Assembly: GCA_051294375.1 (NCBI GenBank)
Contig: CM119269.1
Coordinates: 21,970,815-22,034,814, forward strand
Length of the DNA: 64,000 bases
Direction of reading: 5' to 3'
Source: Paraspadella gotoi
Lineage: Eukaryota > Chaetognatha
Shown here: in pieces, positions 36,595 through 46,108 of the stretch
Numbering within the stretch: position 1 is the first letter of the stretch
Layout of the letters: each line of letters starts with the position of its first letter
Position numbers and translations under genes: made by a program
The notes under the pieces: generated by a model
Databases searched by the model: none
Told to the model about the DNA's origin: nothing
What the model saw: the letters and a program-made list of their open reading frames with translations, nothing else

Positions 36595-36687
36595 CCATCG
36601 TAGACTTCGGGAAGTTGCAAGGAAATGAGACTCGGCCTTCGCTTCGAGTGTCGTCGATCTTTCACGTACAATTTCATTTGAGGAATC
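36595..36687 (-). CDS. Gene B, exon 11
   Basis: Acceptor CATCGAAACAAG after a (CATT)n tract, strong donor GATGG|GTAAGT, entry phase 2 matching exon 10. It reads IPQMKLYVKDRRHSKRR then PSLISLQLPEVYDG, a basic segment with a short hydrophobic end. It exits in phase 2. The next exon should carry one base of the split codon and was not found in order downstream. Confidence 0.65.
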
Positions 36688-36696
36688 CTTGTTTCG

Positions 36697-36776
36697 ATGA
36701 ATGAATAAATGAATGAATGAATGAATGAATGAATGAATGAATGAATGAATGAATGAATGAATGAATGAATGAATTA
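36697..36776 (+). repeat. (GAAT)n tetranucleotide array
   Basis: About 20 units of GAAT/ATGA on plus, or (ATTC)n on the transcribed strand, directly upstream of the exon 11 acceptor, where it supplies the pyrimidines. Confidence 0.9.
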
Positions 36777-36803
36777 AATGACAAGAAAAGTGTCATCTGT
36801 GAC

Positions 36804-36891
36804 CTTCTCAAATAATCAATGACCATCTCATCGAAATTCTTTTGCGTCGGCGGCTCAACGTCCGTCACCCAAGACTGACTTCGAACCGGAG
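36804..36891 (-). CDS. Gene B, exon 10
   Basis: Acceptor CTTCCCTTTTTCAG, donor GAGAAG|GTCACA, 88 bases, exit phase 2 fitting exon 11. It reads PVRSQSWVTDVEPPTQK then NFDEMVIDYLR. The NFDEMVIDYL ending resembles DFRKMIINYL in exon 9, so a short motif (F..M(V/I)I.YL) is repeated in adjacent exons. Confidence 0.65.
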
Positions 36892-36899
36892 CTGAAAAA

Positions 36900-37095
36900 G
36901 GGAAGAATTAAGGATGACATCGACGAAGGGAATTTTTGTTTCATATTAAGGATGACATTGACCAAAGGAATTTTTGTTTCATATTAAGGATGACATCGAC
37001 AAAGGGAATTTTTGTTTCATATTAAGGATGACATTGACGAAGGGAATTTTTGTTTCATATTAAGGATGACATTGACGAAGGACAACGTGAAAAAA
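36900..37095 (-). repeat. 38-bp minisatellite, about 5 units
   Basis: Clean units of AATTTTTGTTTCATATTAAG and GATGACATTGACGAAGGG repeat about five times in the intron between exons 9 and 10. The other copy of this intron (23.5-24.0 kb) has about twelve units. Confidence 0.85.
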
Positions 37096-37285
37096 TGAAT
37101 CGATGAAATTAATTTCTTAATTTTCATCAAAATTTTTCCATTTTTCGTTAAAAATTCACGGTTTCCCTTCTGTGACAGAGAAAAATATCTCACGAACTTC
37201 ATTGTCAATGAATGAATTTAATTGCTAAACGTCTTTACTCTTTAAAATACTTTTTTTTTTGGTTCACTGGGAGCGGCTCTCTAAC

Positions 37286-37434
37286 CCGGAAGCCTCAATC
37301 TAGTCGACGTCGGCTGCCAAGATTTGCTCTTGGTTCTCGAAGGCGGCAAATCCTTTTGCGCCAAATAGTTGATAATCATCTTCCGGAAATCCTCGTCCGG
37401 GAGACGTTTATAAGTCTTGAGTTTGTCGAAAGAT
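37286..37434 (-). CDS. Gene B, exon 9
   Basis: Acceptor CACCTCTCTCCCAAG and donor CCGG|GTTAGA. It reads SFDKLKTYKRLPDEDFRK, then MIINYLAQKDLPPSRTKSKS. The DEDFRKMIINYL stretch parallels exon 10. The donor is weak, so the 3' edge could differ by a few bases. Confidence 0.6.
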
Positions 37435-37559
37435 CTTGGGAGAGAGGTGGTAGTACGTATACGAATAATACTATAATTCCTTAAATGATATTGTGTGAAT
37501 AAAATAACGTAACTTAGCTTTTTTGATTGAAAAAAAAATTTAGATCGTGTCAAATTTTT

Positions 37560-37561
<2 letters not shown>

Positions 37562-37614
<53 letters not shown>

Positions 37615-37632
37615 TCTCTCTCCCTCCCCTCC
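37562..37632 (+). repeat. (CT)n tract next to exon 8 donor
   Basis: CT repeat on plus, (GA)n on the transcribed strand, following the exon 8 donor GACGAG|GTGAGGGGGG with a short G-rich bridge. Confidence 0.9.
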
Positions 37633-37640
37633 CCCCTCAC

Positions 37641-37828
37641 CTCGTCCGCCTCATCATCTTCCTCTTCCTCAAAAAAGGGTAAGTCTCCAATTTCTTGAGC
37701 AGCGGCGTTGGGTAAGGACTCATTCGATCGAACTGCGCTTGATATTCAAGGTCGGTCAGTCTCTTCCAATCTTTCACCAGATCGAGTCCGATTTCTTCTA
37801 TCGCCCACATCAAGCAGTTTTGAATGGA
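37641..37828 (-). CDS. Gene B, exon 8
   Basis: The acceptor is TTATCACAG, which is itself part of a 27-bp repeat. It enters in phase 2 to fit exon 7. It reads SIQNCLMWAIEEIGLDLVKD, then WKRLTDLEYQAQFDRMSPYP and TPLLKKLETYPF. A run of six T bases then decides whether the end reads EEEEDDEADE (seven T) or a basic frame (six T). The acidic reading matches the style of the gene, so one T is probably missing. Donor GACGAG|GTGAGG. Confidence 0.65.
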
Positions 37829-37978
37829 CCTGTGATAAGAATTTTGAATGGACCTGTGATAAGAATTTTAAATGGACCTGTGATAAGAATTTTAAATGGA
37901 TCTGTGATAAGAATTTTGAATGGACCTGTGATAAGAATTTTGAATGGACCTGTGATAAGAATTTTGAATGGGCATTCT
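37821..37978 (-). repeat. 27-bp minisatellite carrying an acceptor site
   Basis: Five to seven units containing CTTATCACAG then GTCCATTCAAAATT on the transcribed strand. Every unit includes the CACAG|G junction used by exon 8; the unit next to exon 8 is the functional one in my model. A matching array lies at 22580-22735 in the inverted copy. Confidence 0.8.
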
Positions 37979-38069
37979 TTTCCGAGATCGCCCCGTTTAA
38001 ATTACTAATCCTTAAACCTAATTATAACCCGAGGTGAAATGGGGCGGTTTCGGAAAAAAGCGCCCTCAC

Positions 38070-38224
38070 TTTTTGTCGATGAAAAAGGCGATGACTTCGT
38101 CGACAATGGCCATCAAGACGGTCTCCTCCAGCAGCGCGTCGTCGACTGCATCGATCACAAACGAGGGAAGAAATTCCATTTCTAATTCGTCTCTCAATAA
38201 TTCAGCCTCTCGATCCAGGATTTC
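38070..38224 (-). CDS. Gene B, exon 7
   Basis: Acceptor TTTCCTTCTAG, donor AAAAA|GTGAGG, 155 bases, entry phase 0, exit phase 2, both matching neighbours. It reads EILDREAELLRDELEMEFLP, then SFVIDAVDDALLEETVLMAI and VDEVIAFFIDKK. This is an acidic, amphipathic helical segment, more hydrophobic than most of the gene and perhaps a packing domain. No known family. Confidence 0.72.
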
Positions 38225-38242
38225 CTAGAAGGAAAGGAATGG

Positions 38243-38286
<44 letters not shown>

Positions 38287-38305
38287 GTGTGTCTTTCTCT
38301 CTAAC

Positions 38306-38449
38306 CTTGACCTTCGCCGCCAAGGCCTCCCCCTTCCTCCCAAAGTCCAACGCCTCGTCCAGAGTGGTCTCCGCAATGACTTCCTCCAAGAGTTCCTCGC
38401 CGACTTCTTCAGCCTCCTCCTCGACAAACTCGGCATCTTCCACAATTTC
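38306..38449 (-). CDS. Gene B, exon 6
   Basis: Acceptor TTCCCCCAG after (ATTC)n, donor GTCAAG|GTTAGAGAG, exactly 48 codons, phase 0 at both ends. It reads EIVEDAEFVEEEAEEVGEEL, then LEEVIAETTLDEALDFGRKG and EALAAKVK. Strongly acidic helix. The intron that follows begins GTTAGAGAGAAAGACACACAGAGAG, another donor running into GA. Confidence 0.72.
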
Positions 38450-38456
38450 CTGGGGG

Positions 38457-38660
38457 AATGAATGAATGAATGAATGAATGAATGAATGAATGAATGAATG
38501 AATGAATGAATGAATGAATGAATGAATGAGTGCTTGAATGGATGAAGGGATAAATGTATGAATTAATAAATGAATGAATGAATGAATGAATGAATGAATG
38601 AATGAATGAATGAATGAATGAATGAATGAATGAATGAATGAACAGAAATAATGATAAAAT
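38457..38660 (+). repeat. (GAAT)n arrays, about 200 bases
   Basis: Two long runs of ATGAATGA (38457-38530 and 38560-38645) separated by a degenerate piece. On the transcribed strand they are (ATTC)n leading into the CCCCCAG acceptor of exon 6. They look like an expanded polypyrimidine tract. Confidence 0.9.
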
Positions 38661-38935
38661 GATGAAAACTTAGAATGATTCAATTCAATGTACAATTACT
38701 AATATGAATAAAAAAAATAGAAAAAAATAAAATCACTGAATAAAAGGATGAATTGAACGATGTTTAAATAAATAAATAAATGCAGGATAAAAGAAATGAA
38801 TAAATAAAGAAATAAATGAATCAAAACTGATATGAATATATAAATGAATCAATGAATCAATGAGCAAACAAACAATGAATGAATCTATCAACAGCTAAAC
38901 GCCATGAAAAGGCAAAACAATTCTTTTTTTAAAAC

Positions 38936-39266
38936 CTTTTTCTTCTCTTTGTACTTGTCCCCTTTCTGGCCGATGAGCAAATCCGTTGATGTCTGCAACA
39001 CAACGTCGAAGATGACGTCGTCCAGAATTCCTCCAGTGAATTCGTTGAGATCCTTCGTCGCCTTAGCTTCCTCCAGCTCCCGGATGCGCTTCTCCAGCTC
39101 CGCCGCTTCCCGCAGCTCCAGCAGCGCGTCCGCCGCGACCTCCCGCAGCATTTCGCCGAGCCCGTCGTCGAGTAAAGAATTGCGGCGTCGATGAGATTGC
39201 TCGTCTTGCGCTTCCATCAGCATCGCCAGCTCTTCTAAGCAGTCTTCCACGACGTGGAAGATGTGT
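38936..39266 (-). CDS. Gene B, exon 5
   Basis: Acceptor CTCTTCTCCAG, entry phase 2 fitting exon 4, 331 bases. It reads HIFHVVEDCLEELAMLMEAQ, then NSLLDDGLGEMLREVAADAL, LELREAAELEKRIRELEEAK and GGILDDVIFDVVLQTSTDLL. The donor is the weak AAAAAG|GTTTTA; the frame continues only a little further before a stop, so this edge is the least certain. Leu-rich amphipathic helices dominate. A noisy copy is at 21289-21625. Confidence 0.7.
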
Positions 39267-39267
39267 C

Positions 39268-39361
<94 letters not shown>

Positions 39362-39446
39362 AACAAAAGACAAAAAACCAAAAAAACTACACTCAAAATT
39401 ATCTCTCTCTTCCCTCTCTCCTCTCTCTCTCTATGCTCTCTCTCTC

Positions 39447-39484
<38 letters not shown>

Positions 39485-39489
39485 TTTAC
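39267..39489 (-). other. Intron with GA at one end and UC at the other
   Basis: This 223-base intron between gene B exons 4 and 5 starts GTAAAAGAGTGAGAGAGAG on the transcript and carries (GA)n for about 70 bases. It ends in (UC)n for about 85 bases up to the CCAG acceptor, with an AT-rich middle containing TTTTTTTGGTTTTTTG. The two tracts are fully complementary, so the intron ends could pair directly. Confidence 0.7.
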
Positions 39490-39661
39490 CTCTTCACCCA
39501 CAGCTCCAACAACTCATGCAAAATCTGCCTTCCAATGATCCTCAAATAATGAAACATCTCCCTCAAGAACGCGTCCGTCTCTTGTCCGGACACATCGTCC
39601 GCGATGGTTTCGAAAATCTCGGACTCGAGCGATTTGATCCGCGGAAACCCCGTCACCGTTC
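39490..39661 (-). CDS. Gene B, exon 4
   Basis: Acceptor ACCCCACTCAG, donor AAGAG|GTAAAA, entry phase 1 fitting exon 3, exit phase 2 fitting exon 5. It reads TVTGFPRIKSLESEIFETIA, then DDVSGQETDAFLREMFHYLR and IIGRQILHELLELWVK. It looks like a compact helical domain with regular hydrophobic spacing. The plus strand is also open here (QIMKHLPQERVRLLSG), but the phase agreement on minus is decisive. Confidence 0.75.
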
Positions 39662-40113
39662 CTGAGTGGGGTCATGTCATGTCATGTATGCCACCATGCG
39701 GGCGGTCCGGGGCTCAATGATGAAGTAAGAAACCTCTTAAGTGGTAAACTGATCACTGAATAAAATTGGTAAATTAAATGTTTGTTTATAAAAGAACCGC
39801 AGACAAATATTTATTATATACCTAAATTAAAGAAAACGAGATAACTGGGATAAAGAATCATGACATATTGTCTCCAATGAAATTAAAATGAACACGATTG
39901 AGACAAGTTTTAAGGGTAAACGACATTGAGTACTTTAATCTCATTTACATATTGCAATAGTTTGGCTTATTTCTCATATATTTTGATTCAGTTTTCTTAG
40001 AACTTGTATTTTAATGTTTTAGGGATACGTTTAACATAAAATATAACATTTAATATAAAAAACTAGATCCGTCTATCCATTTCCATCCATCCGTTTCCAT
40101 GTATCCAAATCAC

Positions 40114-40321
40114 CTGAGATCAAGGTAGTGACGCTGGGCGTGGGTCTCGTTAACGGAGGATTCCATCGACCCCAGGAAGGATAACAGACTTTGCCGCGTT
40201 GACGACCCACGTTAGGGATTCCACCCAGGTTGGTGATGAAGGAAGGGGCGAAGCACAGAGGGGGGAGGTGGGCGTCGACGCCGCAAGGGGTCGCTTGTGA
40301 TCGGCGAGACCGAGTGTGAAA
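40114..40321 (-). CDS. Gene B, exon 3 (numbering after the gap)
   Basis: Acceptor CTCCCTCGTCCCGCAG, donor ATCTCAG|GTGATT, 208 bases, phase 0 in (fits the exon at 40520) and phase 1 out (fits exon 4). It reads FHTRSRRSQATPCGVDAHLP, then NLGGIPNVGRQRGKVCYPSW and RPTPSVTTLIS. This is a Pro/Cys-containing, loop-rich segment unlike the helical exons. Another frame is open from an ATG at 40347, but it stops before any donor. Confidence 0.6.
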
Positions 40322-40426
40322 CTGCGGGACGAGGGAGTTGGCGCCATTTTTTATTTGGTTTAGCTCACTTTTCTTTTAATGATACTTATCTACAATTTAC
40401 TGATCTATTATATTAATTCTTCTGTT

Positions 40427-40464
<38 letters not shown>

Positions 40465-40519
40465 CGTCTCCTCATCTCTCCCTCAGTCTGCTCTGCTCCG
40501 CTCCCTCCCTCCTTCTCAC

Positions 40520-41775
40520 CTTCTTCTCTTTCTTATCCGATGCGATGCTCAAAACATCCACATCGCATATCTCCAATCCTTTCAATCTCTCGTCCACAGG
40601 CCTCTCCTCCTCCTCCTCCCCCTCCTCCTCCTCCTCCTCTCCTCCTCTCTTCCTTTTCTCCTTCTTTTTCCTCCTCTTCCCTTTTCCCTCGCTCTCTCTT
40701 CTCTCTTCCTTCCTCCTCCTCCTCATCCCCATGCGACGCCGCCTCGGCTCTTCCACGCCGAAAGTGACGCCCATTTCCGCTAACGTTTCGACGCCGGCGT
40801 CGAGAGAACGCCGCGGCGTCGTTCGGCGAAGGCCACGCCCACGAATCGCTTCCGTAGACGGGAGGATCGGCGACGTCTCTTTCTTCGGATAGATAGTTAT
40901 CATCCTCTTCGTTGTAATCAAAGTCGATATCTTCCTCTAAATGAGAATAACTGATGTTGGGCATCGCGTCTCGAAGCCAAGATTCCACCGAAATTCCTTC
41001 AAAGTCTTCCTCCCCTTCAATTTCTTCTTCTTCCTCTTCCTCCTCTCCTTCATCCTCTTCTTCTTCTTCCTCTTCCTCCTCATCTTCCTCGACGTCCGCA
41101 TTGAGGCTCATGTTAGCGGAAACGAGGCTCCGTCCTCGCTCTAATTTTCTCTCATCTTCTTCTTCCTCTTCTTCTTCTTCTTCTTCCTCCGTTTCCTCGT
41201 CTTCTTCTTCGTCTTCTCCTTCATCTTCCTCGTCGTTGTCGTCGTCTCCTTCGTCTCCTTGATCGTCGTCATCGTCGTCGTCATCGTCTCCCTGATTTTC
41301 GTTCCAATTTTCGTCGTCATCGTCGTCTCCGTCATGATCGTCATCGTCATCATTGTCTCCTTCGTCGCTTTCGTCTTCATATTCGTCGTCGTCGCTTATT
41401 TCAGATTCGTTGTTGTTGTTGTTACTGTTTCTATTGTAGTTGTCATTACTATCGTTTTCGTTGTTGTTATTCTTGTTTCCTCTCTTCCCACTAATTTGCA
41501 GCATAGGCGGCAGATCGGCGTCCGCCTTCCACCTTTGCCACAAATCCTTCAGCATCCTCGACATTGCAGCAACCGATTTCGGCGTCCGACTCGAAGCCTC
41601 TGAGGATCCCATCGTCGACGAAGCTTCTTCCTCATTGATCCTCGATCTCGAAGCGCCTTTCGCTCGATCCTGACGTGGATTGGCTGCGCCGACGTCGCCC
41701 GAACGCGGCGCTGCCGCTGCTGAGGCTCCATATCTACGAACCGCTGCCCCTGAGTCTCTCTTCGCTGCCACTTTC
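40520..41775 (-). CDS. Gene B, exon 2 block, acidic, 5' end in gap
   Basis: A 1256-base coding stretch from the N gap (41776) to donor GAGAAG AAG|GTGAGA. It begins KVAAKRDSGAAVRRYG and carries SVAAMSRMLKDLWQRWKADA, an Asn-rich run, about 130 residues of almost pure Asp/Glu, and then FEGISVESWLRDAMPNISYS. A frameshift in a G/A-rich tract near 40620-40700 must be bridged to reach RPVDERLKGLEICDVDVLSI and ASDKKEKK at the end. The runs suggest a nucleolar, chromatin or scaffold protein, by composition only. Confidence 0.65.
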
Positions 41776-41800
41776 NNNNNNNNNNNNNNNNNNNNNNNNN

Positions 41801-42500
41801 TGAGAGGTTGGGGTTAGAGGGAGACAGAGCATTGATGACTATGTAGACGTCGATGAGGGAGGGATAAGGTGAAATTTAGAGCGGCTGGATGGAGTTGAGA
41901 GTCAGTAGATAGACTATAATACCTGGTATTCGATGGTTGGAGATGTTATCTGTGATCCCGTCGAGATGGTAGAGATGGGCGAGGCCGACGAGAAGGGAGA
42001 GCGACTAAGTCCAGATATGCGGGGACGACAGAGGGATCGGGGCTGTCCCAAGGGCCTTCCACCTTTCCCACAATTGCCTTCAGGCACTCCTCGAACATTG
42101 CAGCAACCGATCGGCGAGGGCGTCGGACTCGAAAGCCTGCTGAGCGTGCCCATGCGCGGTCGGACAGAAGGCAGTTGCTGTGCGGCGCTAAGCGAGGTAT
42201 GGAGAGAGAGGTATCTATTAATGTGATCCAATGGGATATCCGGGAGAGACGCCCGGAGGAATCGAGGCGGCGACTTGGTCGTCTAGGGATGCGATCGTGA
42301 GGCTGGATTGGCGGGCGCGGAGAACGAGCGGGACAAGCGGCGGTATGTCGCCTGAACGCCGAGCGCTGCCGCTTTCTGAGAGGGAGAGGCTCGGCATACT
42401 CTGCACAACGCGTGCCCGGGCTGGGAGGGAAGAGTGGCCAATGAAAAGCGACTTGATCGGGAGAGCTAGGGCCAACGCTTCAAACCCGGTCAATCAATAG
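41801..42500 (+). pseudogene. Noisy direct copy of gene B exon 2 region
   Basis: Words such as TTCCACCTTTCCCACAA, ACATTGCAGCAACCGAT and TGTCGCCTGAACGCCGAGCG repeat, in order and with indels, the sequence at about 41520-41760 just across the 25-N gap. Open frames here carry no independent meaning. It is probably unpolished or redundant assembly. Confidence 0.6.
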
Positions 42501-42639
42501 GAAGGAGAAGAAAATAAAAAAAGGAGAGCAGAGAGCATTTAAGAGATCTTGTAATTTTCCTGTTAAAAATTAGAAATTCTTCTCCATTCCTTGTACCAGC
42601 GATCAATCTTCTACAACGACGGTTTTCCCCTAGTCATTC

Positions 42640-44125
42640 CCCTCCTCCTCCTCTTCCTCTCCTCTCCCTCCCACCTTCATCTCCCTCCCTTTCTCCTCTT
42701 TTGTCTACAAAACTCTTTTTAAAAAATCCGAGTTTAAAGACCAAAAACGAAATCAATGAACGAAAAACGAGGAAGAAAAAAAACAGGCAGGGAAAAACCA
42801 TATATTTGTCACGGGATTGCGCATATTCTGTACTCACGTTCGATGTCACTACTGGCCACGGTTTTCCAAAGACCTCCTATCACCCGGGGACCGATCGAAT
42901 GATTTGCGGCCGGCACAGCGAAACGCTCCCCGGCCGTCCTTCCCGCGGCACAGTGGCCCCGGCGTCTTCCGTCGTCCCGCGCGCCCGTCCGGTTCCGGCG
43001 TCCGGAACGAGTAACGCATGGTTGCGAACGCCCGCGTCTCTCCGCAGCTGCGCCGCCGCGCTCTTCCCGTCATGCTGGCCGGCCTGGTCGTCTCTCTCAC
43101 ACAGCAGGCTCTACCAGGTCTTCTAAGCGCTGCGCCGGGCCTTCCGGCCCCTCGACCGGCAGCGCCGCCGGGCGCCTCTGCCTCCGTCGACGGTTCTGGT
43201 CCTTCTAGCGCTAGCCACTCTCGCCGCGGAGAGAAAGCACCACTTCTCGCGCCCCTGCTTCTGCCGCAGTCTTTGGCTATGCAATTTCTCGTCAACAAAT
43301 CATCCTAATTGACATCATCGCCGCCATCCGACGCACCAAGGGTTGCATAGGACTGGGTAGCTCTCACGCCACAGATGGGAGATGCCCGGCAAGACCGTCC
43401 CAGCGTCTCACGCCAACGGCCACTTAATCCCGGGAACGGTGATGGAACAGGCGGCAGACAAGACCGGGCTTAGCAGGCCTGCGATCGAAGGTCCCAGAAG
43501 GCGGGACGTCCGCAGCTGTGAGAACTGGTACGATTGCGCTTCGCGCCTGAATGAGAGCAGTTCCCGGGAAAAAGGAACGAGTGCCCACCGGAAGAAATTC
43601 AACGGTCGAAAGAAAAGGCCGGAATCCCGCGGAGTTTTCCGGAATTCTCTCGGAGCCGATTTGACGCTAACACCAACTCAAGGGCGGCGTGTGGGCCATT
43701 CCGGAAATAGTGGGCGTGGCGGACGGACGGGACGGCGAACGCGTCCGCGGTCCATTGTGGGGTGAGAGGACAGTCTAGCACTCTCTGGTGCGTCGATGGC
43801 GGCGATGATCAAAAAAGAGATTGTGTGACGAGGAAATTGAAGAGGCAAAAGACGCGCGCAGAGCAGGGGGCGGAGAGGGGCGGCGGCGCTCTGTGAAGAG
43901 ACGAGGCGGTCGGCGCGGCTGGCGGAGGTGCGGCGAGGAGGGCCGCGCAGCGGCTGAGAGACCTGGTAGAGCTGCTTGTTGGAAACGCAGACCCCAGCGC
44001 AGCATCTACGGAGAGACGCGGCGGCGCAGCTGCGGAGAGACGCGGCGGCACTGCTGCTGAGAGACGCGGCGGCACTGCTGCGGAGAGACGCGGCGTCGCT
44101 GGGAAAAACGCGGTGATGCAGCTTT
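42640..44125 (+). pseudogene. Noisy inverted copy of the 44.57-45.19 kb exon
   Basis: The sequence runs from a CCTCCTCCTCC tract and ATCCGAGTTTAAAGACC (42720) through AATTCAACGGTCGAAAG (43600) to GGCGGCGATGATCAAAA (43800). It is the reverse complement of 45190-44567 with many changes. Between them lie GC-rich stretches without clean partners. Its frames are broken. Confidence 0.65.
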
Positions 44126-44301
44126 GGAAAACTGGCAAAGAATCGAAACGTGACACAGATATTCGGCGAAACCGTGCAAAAAGGGACGGAGCAGGGAACA
44201 AGAACGTTGCAGTTTGGCATTTCCAAAGCTGCATCACCGCGTTTTTGCCCAGCGACGCCAGGTCTCTCCGCAGCAGTGCCGCCGCGTCTCTCCGCAGCTG
44301 C
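43990..44301. repeat. 24-bp GC-rich minisatellite around a palindrome centre
   Basis: The unit GCGGAGAGACGCGGCGGCAC plus TGCT repeats about five times up to 44100. It reappears in reverse (GTCTCTCCGCAGCTGC) at 44260-44301, where the N gap begins. The inner arms GCTGGGAAAAACGCGGTGAT and ATCACCGCGTTTTTGCCCAG face each other about 90 bases apart, centre near 44175. Confidence 0.75.
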
Positions 44302-44566
44302 NNNNNNNNNNNNNNNNNNNNNNNNNNNNNNNNNNNNNNNNNNNNNNNNNNNNNNNNNNNNNNNNNNNNNNNNNNNNNNNNNNNNNNNNNNNNNNNNNNN
44401 NNNNNNNNNNNNNNNNNNNNNNNNNNNNNNNNNNNNNNNNNNNNNNNNNNNNNNNNNNNNNNNNNNNNNNNNNNNNNNNNNNNNNNNNNNNNNNNNNNNN
44501 NNNNNNNNNNNNNNNNNNNNNNNNNNNNNNNNNNNNNNNNNNNNNNNNNNNNNNNNNNNNNNNNNN

Positions 44567-45119
44567 CTTCTTCAATTTCCTCGTCAACAATCTCTTTGAT
44601 CATCGCCGCCATCGACGCACCAAGAGTGCTAGACTGTCTCTCACGCCCAATGGACCCGCGGACCGTTTCGCCGTCTCCGCCACGCCCACTATTTCCGGAA
44701 TCGGCCACGCCGCTTGAGTTGGTGTTAGCGTCAAAATCGGCTCCGAGAGAATTCCGGAAAACTCGCGGGATTCCGGCCTTTTCTTTCGACCGTTGAATTT
44801 CTTCCGGTGGATCGTCTTTCCCCGGGCGCTCTCTTCCGGCGCGGCGCTCGTCCGGAGATTCTCGCTGACGCCGTCCGCCTTTTCTGACTTTCGTCCGGCG
44901 CTTCCTTTCCTCCTCCTCCTCCTCTTCTTCTTCCGGAGGACGCAGCCACTCGGACGGGCAAGGCCCCCTACCGTAGACCCAGTCGTACATGTCTCGTCCG
45001 GACGCCGGAACCGGACGGGCCGGACGACGGCGCCGATTTCCGGCATCTTCGTTGTCGTCGTCGTCGTCTTTTCGCGGTTTTTCTTCGTTTTCGTTCATTG
45101 ATTTCGTTTTTGGTTTAAA
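44567..45119 (-). CDS. Gene B, exon before the gap
   Basis: Reads MNENEEKPRKDDDDDNED from an ATG at 45098, then RDMYDWVYGRGPCPSEWLRP, KAGIPRVFRNSLGADFDANT and SMAAMIKEIVDEEIEE, running into the N gap. An acceptor at 45119/45120 (TCCGAG) gives phase 0, matching the exit of the exon at 45745, so I join them. An independent start at 45098 is the alternative. Acidic and basic clusters alternate. Confidence 0.65.
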
Positions 45120-45189
45120 CTCGGATTTTAAAAGAGTTTTGTAGACGAAAGAGGGAGAAAGGGAGGGAGATGAAGAGTGGGAGGGAGAG

Positions 45190-45744
45190 GAGGAGGAGGA
45201 GGAGGAGGAGGATGACGAATCTTTAGAGATTGATCGCTGTAAATGGAAAACAATTTTTTTTTACAAATTTTATCTCTTAATCTCTCTCTTTTTATTTCTC
45301 TCCTTCCCTCCTCTCCCTCTCCCCTCAACCTCTCCTCCTTCTCTCCCCCTTCATCCTCTCTCTCACCCTCTCCCTTCCCCTCTCCCTCTCCTTCTCCTCC
45401 CTCCCCATCTCTCTCTCTCTTCTCCCTCCCCCTCTCCCTCTCCCTCCACTCCCTTTTCTCCCTCCCCCTCTCACCTCACTCCTTCCTCTCCCTCTCCCTC
45501 CTCCTCTCCTTCTCCCTCCCCTCTCCCTCCTTCTCTCCCCCTTTATCCTCTCTTTCTCCCTCTCCCTTCCCTCACTCCCTCTCTCCCTCCCCCTCTGCCC
45601 TCACTCCCTTCCTCTCCCTCCCTTCCTCTCCCTCTCCCTCCTCCCCTCTCCCTCCCTCTCTCCCTTCTTCTCTCCCCCTTCATCCTCTCTCTCACCCTCT
45701 CCTTCCCCCACTCCTCTTCTCCTTCCCCCTCTCCCTCTCCTCAC
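45190..45744 (+). repeat. CT-rich intron, CTCCCTCTCC words
   Basis: About 450 bases of almost pure pyrimidine on plus (purine on the transcript), with a higher-order period of roughly 130-150 bases in which CCCTTCATCCTCTCTCTCACC recurs three times. It directly follows the donor GAGG|GTGAGG of the upstream exon. Confidence 0.8.
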
Positions 45745-46077
45745 CCTCATCTCCAATATCTTTCTCATCATCTCCCTGTTGTCGTTGTTCTCATTGTAGT
45801 TGTTGTTGTTGTTGTTAAATCCATCTTTCTCTCCGTCGTTTTCTTCTTCGATTCGATCCTTGATCCTCTGAAGACTCGCTGCGGTCAAGAGGCGTCGCCG
45901 ACCAGAGTGGAAGCTCTCCTCCTTCTCTTCCTCCTCCCCCTCTTCCTGCTCCTCCTCCTCCACGTATTGATAATCGTATCCTAAACTTTCATCCTTTTCT
46001 TCCTTACCTTCTTCTTCCTTACCCACCAACGCCTCCTTCTCTTCCTCATACTTCCCTCGCCCGACGGCGACCGCTTC

Positions 46078-46108
<31 letters not shown>

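Noticed and set aside
39510-39665. Plus-strand exon reading QIMKHLPQERVRLLSGHIV after a CCCACAG acceptor
   Set aside because: The minus strand of the same bases is open with two good junctions whose phases fit exons 3 and 5 of gene B; the plus reading has no partners.
41801-42500. Independent plus-strand gene after the N gap
   Set aside because: Ordered words match 41.52-41.76 kb in the same orientation, so it is a corrupted repeat of that exon.
42817-43765. GC-rich ORFs on both strands, considered as separate genes or foreign DNA
   Set aside because: The stretch is bounded by, and partly composed of, a noisy inverted copy of the 44.6-45.2 kb exon. The frames share no splice sites and change with every indel.
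45128-45818. Pro/Ser/Leu ORF on plus over the CT-rich region
   Set aside because: It overlaps an intron of gene B made of CTCCC words; the frame is open only because pyrimidine codons lack stops.
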